Notes: generated by a model from the sequence alone, not told the origin. DNA of 64,000 nt from an uncultured Draconibacterium sp. (GCF_963675065.1 NZ_OY775905.1:1376501-1440500); one strand, 5' to 3'; numbered from the stretch's first letter, positions 1 to 9,574 are shown. Numbers and translations are program-made.

Positions 1-171
1 GGATTCCATTTTTTGCTGAAGCGCTAATGCCGATGTCTCATTTAAATCGAATGTAGCCAGATCAACTTCTTCCTGCATAGCAGACTCTTGCACACAAGCA
101 GTTACACCACTTAAAGCGACAGCAGAACCACCCAGGGCTGTTGTTTTAAAAAAGGAACGACGTTTCATCAT
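1..171 (-). CDS. Amidase-like protein with twin-arginine leader (N-terminus only)
   Basis: The gene runs off the left edge and only 57 N-terminal codons are visible. It opens with two Met codons and MKRRSFFKTTALGG, a twin-arginine motif followed by a short hydrophobic stretch and a Cys (position 26) that could be a lipobox, so the product is probably exported by Tat. The part after the leader (DLNETSALALQQKMES) resembles the start of secreted amidase-signature enzymes of Bacteroidota, which begin with a segment predicting which bonds they hydrolyse only later in the chain. The Ser-cisSer-Lys core is outside the window, so the family call is tentative. It follows the glycosyltransferase gene on the same strand after 85 bases. 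Confidence 0.5.
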   Translation of the reverse strand, partial: MMKRRSFFKTTALGGSAVALSGVTACVQESAMQEEVDLATFDLNETSALALQQKMES

Positions 172-256
172 TATCAATTTTTTGATTTTACAACACTCAA
201 AGAAATGGAAAATACTGATTTATTTCTAATCAGGAAAAAGAACGGCAGTGTAGCGA

Positions 257-1240
257 TTAGCAATTCTTGTTAATCCACTCAACAGCCTTTTCAATATCAA
301 TGTCTTCCATACATTTAAAATGCTTTTTGGGACATTTGTGGTGGCCAAGCTTGGAACAGGGACGGCATTTCAAATCGGTCACCTGCATCATCTCCGACGA
401 CTCGCCGGGTTGGTACGGTGTCATTCCAAACTCCGGAATGGTATTTCCCCAAAATGAATAGATCTTCTTTTTAAAAGCCGCAGCAATGTGCATTAATCCG
501 GTGTCGTTAGCCAACACTAAACGCGAGTCGCGCACCAGCGAAGCCGACTGATTAAGCGATATCTTTCCGGCAAAATTCAGCACATTCCCCTTCGACTGCG
601 AAAGCACCTTTTCGCCTTCGTCGTATTCATTTTTACCTCCCAGTAAAATTACCGGATACTGAATTTTCTGGCATATCTCGCTGACCTTATGAACAGGCAG
701 TTTTTTGGTAAAATAAGTCCCGGCAATTACAAAAGCCACATAACCATTCTGAAAAGATTCCGGCAAATCATCCTGATTAAACGAAGTTGTTTCATCAATA
801 AAATAATCGAGCCCCTCATTATCGCTTTTCACATCAAAAACCGAAAGCGTTTCCAGGTACCGATCAACAATGTGAACGTCGGGCAAACGATTCATTTTAA
901 ATCGAATCATCAGAAACTTCTCCCAATTGATTTTATTCACCGCATACGACTGCATTTTTAGCCGACGCTTTATTTGATTGCTTCTGAAATTATTATGAAG
1001 ATCGATAATATAGTCATAGTTTTCTTTTGCCAATTCATGGATTAGCATTCCCATATTATCCTCCAGAAAATAAACCTTATCGATATTCGGATTGGCATAA
1101 ACCAGGCAGGCAAACTTCTTTTTGGTAACGAAATGCACTTCAGCATTCTCCACCTGCTGCTTCAAACCACGCACAACCGGCGTTGTAAGAACAATGTCGC
1201 CAATAGAGCTAAAACGTATAATCAGAAATTTGACCTTCAT
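257..1240 (-). CDS. Glycosyltransferase family 9 (LPS heptosyltransferase-like)
   Basis: The protein has about 327 residues and the GT9 layout: an N-terminal Rossmann fold that starts MKVKFLIIRFSSIGDIVLTT and a C-terminal nucleotide-sugar fold with ANDTGLMHIAAA, the donor-binding loop of ADP-heptose transferases. It probably adds a heptose or related sugar to the lipopolysaccharide core on the cytoplasmic face. A GTG further upstream (1294) would add 18 residues, but those lie against a transcription terminator. The ATG at 1240 directly precedes the Rossmann strand, so I chose it. Several Cys in the last 50 residues (CRPCSKLGHHKCPKKHFKC) are a feature shared by many Bacteroidota members. It is downstream of atpC but separated from it by a terminator. 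Confidence 0.8.
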   Translation of the reverse strand: MKVKFLIIRFSSIGDIVLTTPVVRGLKQQVENAEVHFVTKKKFACLVYANPNIDKVYFLEDNMGMLIHELAKENYDYIIDLHNNFRSNQIKRRLKMQSYAVNKINWEKFLMIRFKMNRLPDVHIVDRYLETLSVFDVKSDNEGLDYFIDETTSFNQDDLPESFQNGYVAFVIAGTYFTKKLPVHKVSEICQKIQYPVILLGGKNEYDEGEKVLSQSKGNVLNFAGKISLNQSASLVRDSRLVLANDTGLMHIAAAFKKKIYSFWGNTIPEFGMTPYQPGESSEMMQVTDLKCRPCSKLGHHKCPKKHFKCMEDIDIEKAVEWINKNC

Positions 1241-1292
1241 TTTTTCCAAAGTATCGAAGATATTGAAATTTTGCAGAACTCGGCTTGATGAC

Positions 1293-1328
1293 ACAAAAAA
1301 TCCCCACAGAAGATTTCTGTGGGGATTC
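1293..1328 (-). terminator. Rho-independent terminator after atpC
   Basis: A perfect 13-bp stem (1299-1311 pairing with 1315-1327, core AATCCCCACAGAA) with a 3-base loop is followed on the minus strand by a run of six T. It lies 25 bases past the atpC stop codon and closes the atpD-atpC transcript. Confidence 0.85.
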
Positions 1329-1352
1329 TTTAACTATCATAGATTAATTATA

Positions 1353-1595
1353 CTATGTTGATTCAACAAGTACAATAATTTTATTTGCTTTATTTTCAAT
1401 TACACCACCGTCAACTTCAAAATGCTGCTCAGCACCATTTGTTTCCTTAATTTTCAGCACTCCTTTTTCGAGTGTTGAAATAATTGGAGCATGGTTTTTA
1501 AGTATTTCAAAGCCACCTTTGCTTCCGGGCAATTGAATCAGGCTGACATCGCCCTCAAAAATTTTTTTATCCGGTGTAATTATTTCTAAATGCAT
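1353..1595 (-). CDS. atpC: F-type ATP synthase epsilon subunit, short form
   Basis: The 80-residue product matches only the N-terminal beta-sandwich of the epsilon subunit (begins MHLEIITPDKKIFEGDVSLI, ends near VLVEST). The C-terminal two-helix domain that acts as an inhibitory brake in many bacteria is absent; short epsilon subunits are usual in Bacteroidota. It belongs to the F1 central stalk and couples rotation to catalysis in the beta subunits. It lies 17 bases downstream of atpD, and the pair is separate from the other ATP synthase genes, an arrangement known in this phylum. Confidence 0.93.
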   Translation of the reverse strand: MHLEIITPDKKIFEGDVSLIQLPGSKGGFEILKNHAPIISTLEKGVLKIKETNGAEQHFEVDGGVIENKANKIIVLVEST

Positions 1596-1612
1596 GATTT
1601 TCCTTTCCGATT

Positions 1613-3118
1613 TTAGTTATCAGCTAACAATTTTTCACCTTTCTCGATGGCCTCTTCAATAGTACCAACAAGGTTAAATGCCGCTTCAGGATATTTGTCT
1701 ACCTCACCGTTCATAATCATTCTGAAACCTTTAATGGTATCTTCAATCGAAACCAGTTTTCCTTCCAACCCGGTAAATGCCGAAGCAACAAAGAACGGCT
1801 GAGAAAGGAAACGCTGAACACGACGTGCACGGTGTACTACCAGTTTATCTTCTTCCGAGAGTTCGTCCATACCGAGAATTGCGATAATATCCTGCAACTC
1901 GGTGTAGCGTTGTAGCAACATAATCACATCTTGTGCACAGTTGTAATGCTCATCACCAACAACTTCAGGAGTAAGAATCCGTGAAGAAGAATCGAGCGGA
2001 TCAACCGCAGGATAAATACCCAGCTCAGCAATTTTACGACTTAATACCGTTGTTGCATCGAGGTGGGCAAATGTTGTTGCCGGAGCAGGGTCGGTCAAGT
2101 CATCAGCAGGTACATAAACAGCCTGTACCGACGTAATCGAACCATGCTTAGTAGAAGTAATCCGTTCCTGCATAACCCCCATTTCGGTGGCCAGCGTTGG
2201 CTGGTAACCTACTGCCGACGGCATACGGCCCAGCAGTGCCGAAGTTTCAGCACCCGCTTGAGTAAAACGGAAAATATTATCAACGAAGAAAAGAATGTCA
2301 CGCCCACCTCCGGCAGAACCGTCGCCATCGCGTAAACTTTCAGCAATTGTTAATCCTGAAAGTGCAACACGGGCACGTGCACCCGGTGGCTCATTCATCT
2401 GACCAAATACCATGGCCAGCTTCGATTTTTTCAATTTTTCAGGATCTACTTTCGAAAGGTCCCAATTTCCTTCTTCCATCGATTTTTTGAAGTCCTCACC
2501 GTAATCTACGATGTTGGCTTCAATCATCTCACGAAGCAGGTCGTTTCCTTCGCGTGTTCGCTCACCAACACCGGCAAATACCGATAATCCCGAGTGTGCC
2601 AATGCGATGTTATTGATCAGCTCCTGAATCAATACAGTTTTTCCAACACCGGCACCACCAAACAAACCAATTTTACCACCTTTTGCATAAGGCTCAATCA
2701 GGTCGATTACCTTAATCCCGGTGTATAACACTTCGGATTCTGTTGTTAAATCTTCGTATTTCGGTGGTTTATTATGAATGTTTAATCCTTCTTTTGGTAA
2801 TTGCTCCAATCCGTCAACCGAATCGCCAACCACGTTCAGCAGGCGACCAAGTGCAATCTCTCCTTTTGGCATCGTAATAGGGCTACCCAAAGCATGTACC
2901 GCAGTACCACGCTGTAAACCATCGGTTGAATCCATAGCAACACAACGAATAGTGTTTTCGCCAACGTGTTGCTGACACTCTATTATTAAACTTTCTTTGC
3001 CTTCGCGGGGAATTTCCAATGCATCGTAGATTGATGGAAGTTCACTGCCTTCACTATCGAAATTAACATCTACTACAGGTCCGATAACCTGTAATATTTT
3101 TCCTATGCTCTGAGCCAT
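1613..3118 (-). CDS. atpD: F-type ATP synthase beta subunit
   Basis: This 501-residue protein carries the catalytic nucleotide site of F1 ATPase. The P-loop GGAGVGKT is at residues 154-161. GERTREGNDL follows near residue 185, and the conserved ALSGLTIAE, FRFTQAGAE and SSSRIL segments follow in order. A short insertion near residues 205-235 (KKSMEEGNWDLSKVDPEKL) is common in Bacteroidota beta subunits. It is membrane-associated on the cytoplasmic side. It is the first gene of an atpD-atpC pair. The start ATG is followed at once by the conserved GKILQVIGPVVDV strand, so the start is secure. Confidence 0.97.
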   Translation of the reverse strand: MAQSIGKILQVIGPVVDVNFDSEGSELPSIYDALEIPREGKESLIIECQQHVGENTIRCVAMDSTDGLQRGTAVHALGSPITMPKGEIALGRLLNVVGDSVDGLEQLPKEGLNIHNKPPKYEDLTTESEVLYTGIKVIDLIEPYAKGGKIGLFGGAGVGKTVLIQELINNIALAHSGLSVFAGVGERTREGNDLLREMIEANIVDYGEDFKKSMEEGNWDLSKVDPEKLKKSKLAMVFGQMNEPPGARARVALSGLTIAESLRDGDGSAGGGRDILFFVDNIFRFTQAGAETSALLGRMPSAVGYQPTLATEMGVMQERITSTKHGSITSVQAVYVPADDLTDPAPATTFAHLDATTVLSRKIAELGIYPAVDPLDSSSRILTPEVVGDEHYNCAQDVIMLLQRYTELQDIIAILGMDELSEEDKLVVHRARRVQRFLSQPFFVASAFTGLEGKLVSIEDTIKGFRMIMNGEVDKYPEAAFNLVGTIEEAIEKGEKLLADN

Positions 3119-3252
3119 ATTGGATTAGATTTAAGTCCGGTTTAACCCGTTTTTCGTTAAAATTTTATAGACCCAACAAATTTAGCATTGTTTTGTTTTT
3201 ATGCAAGATTGGTATTCGCTTTTGTAATTATATTTAACCTGATGAAAGTCCT

Positions 3253-4236
3253 CTAATGCTTACGTGTAAGCATTTTGTGCGCCAGGTTGCGAAGTGGCTG
3301 TTTTACAACATCCTGCACATCCAATTCATCTAAAATGCGGATAGCACCGTTAAAAAAGTCATTTACTTTTTCTTCGGCAATAATTTTCACTCCAATAGAT
3401 TGATACAATCCGGTAACGGCAGCAATTTTTTCTTTCGGATCAAAGTCCTCTTTTTCTATCCAGCTTATTAGCGCTGTTTTCTCATTTTCTGATGCTTTTA
3501 CCAGGGCGTTAATCAGTAAAAATGTTTTTTTATTGGCCAGAATATCGCCACCAATTTGTTTACCAAAAACAGCCTGATCGCCAAAAGTATCCAACAGATC
3601 ATCCTGCAACTGGAAAGCCAATCCCAGGTTAATGCCAAAATCATAAAGCTGGTTTGCAAGGGTTTCGGGCGCATTGGCTAAAAGTGCCCCTACCTTTAAA
3701 CTGCATGCCAACAAAACGGCCGTTTTTAAGCGAATCATTTCCAGGTATTCCTCTTCGGTAACATCCATTCGCTGTTCAAAATCCATGTCGAATTGCTGTC
3801 CCTCGCATACTTCTATAGCGGTTTTACTAAACACCTCCAGCACTTCGGGCAGCGCTTCCGACCGTTCTTCAAGAAAATACCGATACGACTGAAAAGCCAT
3901 GGCATCGCCGGATAAAATAGCTGCATTTTCGCTAAACTGCTTATGCACCGTAGGGCGGCTTCTACGCACATCCGCTTTGTCCATTATATCATCGTGAAGT
4001 AGCGTAAAGTTGTGAAAGACCTCAATACCAACTGCTGCAGGAATTGCCTGTTCAACAGTTTCGGAAAACATATTGCAGGCCAGCAAAACCAACACCGGGC
4101 GCAAACGTTTTCCGCCCATATCAAGCGAATATTTTATGGGCGCATACAATTCAACCGGTTGATTACTGAGCAGTTCTTTCGAGCGCTTTTCAATTTCGGC
4201 ACTCACTCTGTTTTGAAGTTCTTCTACGGTGTACAT
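3253..4236 (-). CDS. Polyprenyl diphosphate synthase, geranylgeranyl type
   Basis: The protein has 327 residues and both aspartate-rich motifs of trans-prenyltransferases: DDIMD at 82-86 and DDLLD at 212-216, with GGKRLRP at 41-47. It condenses isopentenyl diphosphate with an allylic diphosphate in the cytoplasm. Phe77 sits five residues before the first motif and there is no two-residue insertion in that motif. By the established chain-length rules this is the pattern of C20 geranylgeranyl synthases, though the product cannot be fixed from sequence. The start ATG overlaps the stop of the upstream exporter gene in TGATG, so the two are translationally coupled. GGPP would feed the carotenoid route implied by the lycopene cyclase at 24595. 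Confidence 0.88.
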   Translation of the reverse strand: MYTVEELQNRVSAEIEKRSKELLSNQPVELYAPIKYSLDMGGKRLRPVLVLLACNMFSETVEQAIPAAVGIEVFHNFTLLHDDIMDKADVRRSRPTVHKQFSENAAILSGDAMAFQSYRYFLEERSEALPEVLEVFSKTAIEVCEGQQFDMDFEQRMDVTEEEYLEMIRLKTAVLLACSLKVGALLANAPETLANQLYDFGINLGLAFQLQDDLLDTFGDQAVFGKQIGGDILANKKTFLLINALVKASENEKTALISWIEKEDFDPKEKIAAVTGLYQSIGVKIIAEEKVNDFFNGAIRILDELDVQDVVKQPLRNLAHKMLTRKH

Positions 4237-6638
4237 CAGTTTCCCAAATTTAATTTGTCATCCGAAACAATTTCCAAATCATCGAGTTCAATATCTTCTT
4301 CTTCATCGTAAATATGAAGGAGTGGTTCTTTAAAGGCCTCGGTTGTTGTAAGCCGCTCAAGACCTGACAGTAACGATGGCAGTAATATCAGGTTTGATGT
4401 TACGGCAACCAACAATGTTAGCGAAACCAGAATTCCCATGGCCTGGGTTCCTCCGAAGTTGGAAATGGTAAAAATTCCGAATCCAAAGAACAACACCACC
4501 GAAGTGTACAACATGCTAACACCGGTTTCTTTTAATGCAATTACAACCGATTTCCGGATGTCCCAGTTGGTCATATTCAGCTCCTGCCGGTATTTAGCCA
4601 AAAAGTGAATCGTATTATCCACCGAAATACCAAAGGCGATACTAAATACCAAAATGGTGGAAGCTTTTATTGGAATGCTGGTAAACCCCATAACTGCAGC
4701 AGTAAATATCAGCGGGATAATGTTTGGCGTGAGCGATAAAATCACCATTCTCCACGAAGAGAACATGATGGCCATAAATGTGGAAATCAACAAAATAGCC
4801 AAGCCCAAACTCGAGAAAAGGTTCTTTAATAAATACTGGTTTCCTTTAAACGCAATGATACTCGAACCGGTAACGGTTACATCGTATTTGTCGGAAGTAA
4901 ATATCGAGTCGATATCGGCATTAAACTGCGTATACAATTCTTCCATTCGTTTGGTGCCCACATCTTTTACCCTGATGCTGATTCGGGTAGTTTGCCGGGT
5001 GCTGTCCATAAACGAATGTAACAATCCGGCATTCTCTTCGCCCGTTGCTGCATATTGCAGAATAAAGTTTTTTTCGCGATTATTGGGCACGCTGTAATAA
5101 CGTTCGTGTCCATTATAAAATGCCTGTTTGGCAAACTTCAGCAAATTAAGCAAGGAAATGGATGCCGACAATTCAGGATATTGGGCCAGGCGTTCTTCCA
5201 ATTGCTCTATTTTTTGGAAAGTGCTTAACTGCATTACACCCTGTGGTTTTTTGGTGTCGACCATAATTTCCAAAGGCATCAGGCCGTTAAAGTTGCGTTC
5301 AAAGAATTTCAGATCGACATACACCGGATCATCTTCAGGTATATCATCGAGCATATAACCCGAGCTTTTCATCAGGGTGATTCCGTAAATGCTTACCACA
5401 ATTACTCCAATGGTAACAAAATAAACCACCTGCCGGTAATTTTGGGTGATGTGCATCAGTTTACGGATTATCGATGTCACCATTTTACTATCGAGATGGC
5501 CAACGTGGCGCGATGATGGCGCTCCGATAAAACTGAATATAATTGGAATAAGCAGCAGCGAAAGAATAAAAAGCCCCAAAATATTCAACGAGGCGATGAT
5601 ACCAAACTGCCGCAAAATATCACTCTTTACAATAATAAATGTAGCAAATCCCGAAGCTGTGGTAAGGTTGGTTAAAAAGGTAGCGTTACCTATTTTAATA
5701 ATCACACGCTGCAGCGCCTTTATTTTATTTCCGTGGCTAACGTATTCATGATGAAATTTATTCAGCATGTAAATACTGTTCGGAATTCCGATAACGATTA
5801 ACAAAGGCGGGATCATTCCGGATAAAAGGGTGATTTTGTAGCCAAACAGCGACAACATTCCCATGGCCCAGATAACACCAACAATTACAATAAGCACCGG
5901 AACAAAAACAGCTTTGAATGAACGGAAGAACAGAAATAAAACCACGATACAAATTAGCAGCGCCAGCACACTGAACATGTAGAGCTCGCGCTTAATTTTT
6001 ACCGAGTTCACTACCCTGATGTAGGGGACGCCGGAATAATGCAGTTTTACATCTTCTTTCTGCTCGAAATTATGGCAAACCTCCTGAATTCCGGCAACCA
6101 GGTCTTCGCGCTCCTTGCTTGCCATTTTATCTTTGTTTACCGTAATAGCCAGCAGGTAGGTGTCGGTTTCGTCGTTATAAACCAGTTTACGGTAAAAAGG
6201 CAACCGTTTAAACTCGGCCACGTAAGCATCCAGTTCTTCCTGACTTGAAATTGTGTCCGGAAAGGTATTTACAACCTCAAACTGTTTTTCTTCCTTGTTT
6301 TTTTCAAGATTATAGGTGTTTGATACTGAAAGAAGATTTTCAACACCATCCACCTTTTTCAAATCATTGCACAGCGATTTCCATGCGTTAAAATGATCGA
6401 GGCGAAAAAAATTCGTGTCCTGCACTCCAACAATGATCAGGTTCCCCTCCTGACCAAATATTTTTACAAAATTCTGGTAATCTTTATAGGCTTGATCTTT
6501 CTTTGGCAGCAATGAAGCATACTCATACGACATCTCCACTTTTCGGGCATGATAGCCCAGAAAAATAGTAATAACAGCCAAAACTGAAAGAAAGAGGATT
6601 CGGTTCCTAAGGATTAGTCTGGATAGTTTAATCCACAT
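4236..6638 (-). CDS. RND-superfamily exporter (MMPL/SSD type)
   Basis: The 800-residue membrane protein has the duplicated RND plan: one N-terminal helix, a periplasmic loop of about 190 residues, five helices with a sterol-sensing-like segment near residues 215-370, a second helix plus loop, and five more helices ending near residue 760. The short loops and lack of a periplasmic adaptor gene place it with the MMPL/hopanoid-type exporters rather than with the drug-efflux AcrB group. Such proteins move lipids or other hydrophobic molecules. Coupling to a prenyl diphosphate synthase makes an isoprenoid-derived cargo plausible, but that is inference. The tail is acidic (DEEEDIELDDLE). Confidence 0.8.
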   Translation of the reverse strand: MWIKLSRLILRNRILFLSVLAVITIFLGYHARKVEMSYEYASLLPKKDQAYKDYQNFVKIFGQEGNLIIVGVQDTNFFRLDHFNAWKSLCNDLKKVDGVENLLSVSNTYNLEKNKEEKQFEVVNTFPDTISSQEELDAYVAEFKRLPFYRKLVYNDETDTYLLAITVNKDKMASKEREDLVAGIQEVCHNFEQKEDVKLHYSGVPYIRVVNSVKIKRELYMFSVLALLICIVVLFLFFRSFKAVFVPVLIVIVGVIWAMGMLSLFGYKITLLSGMIPPLLIVIGIPNSIYMLNKFHHEYVSHGNKIKALQRVIIKIGNATFLTNLTTASGFATFIIVKSDILRQFGIIASLNILGLFILSLLLIPIIFSFIGAPSSRHVGHLDSKMVTSIIRKLMHITQNYRQVVYFVTIGVIVVSIYGITLMKSSGYMLDDIPEDDPVYVDLKFFERNFNGLMPLEIMVDTKKPQGVMQLSTFQKIEQLEERLAQYPELSASISLLNLLKFAKQAFYNGHERYYSVPNNREKNFILQYAATGEENAGLLHSFMDSTRQTTRISIRVKDVGTKRMEELYTQFNADIDSIFTSDKYDVTVTGSSIIAFKGNQYLLKNLFSSLGLAILLISTFMAIMFSSWRMVILSLTPNIIPLIFTAAVMGFTSIPIKASTILVFSIAFGISVDNTIHFLAKYRQELNMTNWDIRKSVVIALKETGVSMLYTSVVLFFGFGIFTISNFGGTQAMGILVSLTLLVAVTSNLILLPSLLSGLERLTTTEAFKEPLLHIYDEEEDIELDDLEIVSDDKLNLGN

Positions 6639-6646
6639 GTCTAATT

Positions 6647-6680
6647 TTCTAAATAAGCGACGATTCTAAATAAGCGACGA
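6647..6680. repeat. Perfect 17-bp tandem duplication upstream of the RND gene
   Basis: The unit TTCTAAATAAGCGACGA occurs twice without a gap (6647-6663 and 6664-6680), nine bases upstream of the RND start codon. On the minus strand a weak -7 box (TACTTTCG) lies just beyond it, so the duplication probably falls in the 5' untranslated leader. It may be a slippage product or a doubled regulatory site. Confidence 0.8.
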
Positions 6681-6754
6681 AAGTATACAAATTCCTGAGT
6701 TTTGAAAAATGCTTCAATCCAAGGTTAAGCGAATTTAAAACTTTTTAAAATTCA

Positions 6755-8113
6755 TTATTCCATTTCAGAAATAGCGATGAGATTTTTGGCCGTTCTGATC
6801 AAAAGGTACCCTTCGGCAATAGCCGGTGTCGACATCACCGTTTGTTCCAATTTATTTGTCACTAAAAGTTCATATTCCGGCCCGGCTTTTACCGAATACA
6901 CATTACCATCGTTATCAACAATATATACCACTCCGTCGGCAGCCACCGGCGACGATGTATAGCTGTTTCCGTCACCAACTTTTTCTGAATACATCTCCTC
7001 TCCTGTTTCGGCATTGTAGCAGGTCAACCGCCCGTTCCAACGCGCATTATACAGGTAACCATCATACAACAACATGGTTCCCATATACGAGCCACCACGC
7101 AGTTTTGCCCACTTTACAAATTCATTCGAGGTCGCTCTTTCTTCTAAAGTAATATCTCCCACCGCACTTTTCTGAATAGCATAAACAGGCGAAACCTTGC
7201 CGTGGGCACTGTTAAAATAAATGTAATCGTTGCCAATTACCGGCGAAGGGACTGGAATATCGCCTCCTCCGGCCATTCGCCATATTTCTTCACCGGTTTT
7301 AAAATCGTATCCTCCCCGGTGTTTATACCCATTCACCACAACAATGTCTTTTTCGCCATCAGAATAAATATTTGGAGTTGACCATCCGGGATATTCGTCG
7401 CGATTCTGTTTCCATAGCTCTTCGCCACTTTTTATATCGTAAGCAGCTACAAAAGAATTTTCCTGAACATCGCACTGAATAATTACCACGTTTTTATGGA
7501 TTAATGGCGAACTTGAAAATTCCCATTCAGCTTCCTTCACTAAAAAGAAGGACGATTTTAATACCCCAAAATCCTTCGACCACTGCAGGTTTCCATTCAT
7601 ATCGTAACAATACAATCCTTCCGATCCGAAAAAAGCCACCACAAATTCTCCGTTTGTTGCCGGCGTGCAATTGGCATGCGACGACATAGGATGACGTTTT
7701 TGCTCAGGAATACCAGTATACGAGGTTCTTTCCCACTCGATCTCTCCCGAATGTTTATCCACACAATACACCCGCCAATAATGAATAGAACTATCTGGCA
7801 CCGAACCTATCGAACCATAAATACCGGTTTTTACATCGCCCGCATCTTGTTCACTAACTGCTGTGGTTACAAAAACCTGATCGCCCCAAACAACCGGGCA
7901 CGAATGCCCCAGGCCGGGAATGGCTGTTTGCCAGGCAATATTTTTATTGGTAGCAACATCCCACACTTCGGGCAGGTTGACATTATCGAGATAGCCGGAA
8001 ATAGAATTTCCGCGGTACATACTCCACTGCCGCGACGGATCGATTTGCTGCGCGCACACTGATAAATACAAAATTGCTGAGAATAAGGTGAGAAACGATT
8101 TGAATTTCAACAT
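6755..8113 (-). CDS. Secreted PQQ-like beta-propeller repeat protein
   Basis: The 452-residue product starts with a Sec signal peptide (MLKFKSFLTLFSAILYLSVCAQ) and then shows repeated propeller blades of the PQQ/YncE type, for example YCVDKHSGEIEWERT, YDMNGNLQWSKD, YDIKSGEELWKQ and YNAETGEEMYSE. These blades carry the Trp-docking pattern of BamB-like and quinoprotein folds. No cysteine disulfide ring or catalytic Asp of true quinoprotein dehydrogenases is evident, so binding PQQ is doubtful. Bacteroidota proteins of this type often sit in secreted carbohydrate or protein-degradation systems. Its function is unknown. It lies on the same strand as the RND exporter, 117 bases upstream. Confidence 0.75.
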   Translation of the reverse strand: MLKFKSFLTLFSAILYLSVCAQQIDPSRQWSMYRGNSISGYLDNVNLPEVWDVATNKNIAWQTAIPGLGHSCPVVWGDQVFVTTAVSEQDAGDVKTGIYGSIGSVPDSSIHYWRVYCVDKHSGEIEWERTSYTGIPEQKRHPMSSHANCTPATNGEFVVAFFGSEGLYCYDMNGNLQWSKDFGVLKSSFFLVKEAEWEFSSSPLIHKNVVIIQCDVQENSFVAAYDIKSGEELWKQNRDEYPGWSTPNIYSDGEKDIVVVNGYKHRGGYDFKTGEEIWRMAGGGDIPVPSPVIGNDYIYFNSAHGKVSPVYAIQKSAVGDITLEERATSNEFVKWAKLRGGSYMGTMLLYDGYLYNARWNGRLTCYNAETGEEMYSEKVGDGNSYTSSPVAADGVVYIVDNDGNVYSVKAGPEYELLVTNKLEQTVMSTPAIAEGYLLIRTAKNLIAISEME

Positions 8114-8392
8114 GTAAATAGATTTTGCTTTGCTAATTTAGTGAAAGTTGATCGTTCTCAAAACTCTGATTTTTAATTTTTCAGACGTACATTTTAAATC
8201 TCTACGAACCGGGAAGCAATTTTTCATTTCCAACCGAAAAGAAAATACATAATCACTTGTGGATAATCTGCTGAAACCCATACTCAGCATTTTGGGTATA
8301 AATACATGAAAGCAAAATATCGGAAAACGAGCTACCAATTGATTGCAAACAATTAAAGAGTTCCGATTTAAAACCAATCGATAACTAATAAC

Positions 8393-9574
8393 ATGCAAAA
8401 AACATTGATTTTCACCATCGTTTTTTACTTTGCCGGCCTGGTATCATTACTTGCGCAAATACCCGAAGCCCAGTGGCAAAAACAATCGGGTGCCAGGGGC
8501 TGCGACTTTTATACCGATATAATTGAAGATGCCAACAAAGGCTACGCGGTTACAGGCGCAATAAAAGTTTCAGGACACTCCTTCGATTTTCAGCTCATTC
8601 GTTTTGCCGAAAATGGCGATACACTGTGGACAAAAACCATTGGAACAGAAAAAAAAGAAATTCCGAAACGACTTACACAGCTCACCGATAAAAGCTATGT
8701 TTTACTGGGGACATCTTTCGAGGGTGAAACGCAAAGTTGCCATTTGATACGGCTGGATGAAAACGGAACAAAATTATGGGAAAAGACATTAGATGCGGAA
8801 TACCTGTCGGTTGAAGATATAATTTCGCTGGCCGAAAACCGATTTGCCATTGCCGGCTCGAAAAGTGAAAACCCCGATGATCCTAAAATTTTAATGGCCA
8901 TACTGGATGAAAATGGTGAGATAACTATGGAACGATTATTCATGACCAACATGTCGGGATGTGGCCGGGCGATAAAAAAACTTCCTGACAGCGATTTTGC
9001 CCTCGCAGCACAGGTTAGCGAAACCGGCAAAAACAATTGCGACATTGTTGCCATACGCATTAGTTATACAGGAAAAGCAAAATGGTATTCGTGGATTAAA
9101 ACGCCCGACCAAAAAGTATGGCCCGAATGTATTTGTTGCTCCCCTGACAGTGCTTTTATGATTGTTGGCTGGAATGGAAAATGTTTAAATGATATTAACT
9201 CTACCGATCCTATTTTTGATTACGACCTGGTTTTAAACAAAATAGACGCAAGCGGCGAAATTTTGTGGACCAAAAGCGTTGACCGCGAAGGTTCGGAAGG
9301 CGGGAATGCCCTGACGATACGCCCCGACGGCACTTTTATGGTTGCCGGAATAAAAGCCACGTCGTTCCTCGGGAAAGTTGGGCCGTGGTTATTAAATATC
9401 GATCCGGATGGTAACGAGTTAAACGAAAAGTTACTGAACCTGCATTTTAATAACGATAACGCATCGCGAATTATAAACAGCTCCGATGGTGGGTTTGTTG
9501 TTATTGGCCCGGGGCCACAAGAAGAAGCAAACACCAGAAGCGACGGCTGGATTATAAAGTTTGGTGCTTTGTAA
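8393..9574 (+). CDS. Secreted beta-propeller-like repeat protein of unknown function
   Basis: The protein has 393 residues with a signal peptide (cleavage probably after LLAQ, residue 21). A motif of the form D-x-x-L-x-R/K-hydrophobic-D-x-x-G-x-x-x-W-x-K recurs six or seven times at about 50-residue spacing: LIRFAENGDTLWTKTIG, LIRLDENGTKLWEKTLD, MAILDENGEITMERLF, LVLNKIDASGEILWTKS, LLNIDPDGNELNEK, and a final GWIIKFGAL. This suggests a seven-bladed propeller. There is no type IX sorting tail, so it is probably periplasmic or surface-held by partners. Similar repeats occur in adhesin-like secreted proteins of Bacteroidota. The gene stands alone and converges on the pcm-like gene 3 bases away. 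Confidence 0.6.
   Translation: MQKTLIFTIVFYFAGLVSLLAQIPEAQWQKQSGARGCDFYTDIIEDANKGYAVTGAIKVSGHSFDFQLIRFAENGDTLWTKTIGTEKKEIPKRLTQLTDKSYVLLGTSFEGETQSCHLIRLDENGTKLWEKTLDAEYLSVEDIISLAENRFAIAGSKSENPDDPKILMAILDENGEITMERLFMTNMSGCGRAIKKLPDSDFALAAQVSETGKNNCDIVAIRISYTGKAKWYSWIKTPDQKVWPECICCSPDSAFMIVGWNGKCLNDINSTDPIFDYDLVLNKIDASGEILWTKSVDREGSEGGNALTIRPDGTFMVAGIKATSFLGKVGPWLLNIDPDGNELNEKLLNLHFNNDNASRIINSSDGGFVVIGPGPQEEANTRSDGWIIKFGAL

Noticed and set aside
1353..3118. atpD-atpC split from other ATP synthase genes as an anomaly
   Set aside because: This separate arrangement is known in Bacteroidota.
4654..5097. A long open frame on the plus strand within the RND exporter gene
   Set aside because: It is antisense to a well-supported membrane protein and has the composition of a shadow frame.
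8138..8398. An 86-codon minus-strand frame between the two propeller genes
   Set aside because: No homology pattern, and it covers the promoter region of the 8393 gene and the gene-free gap.
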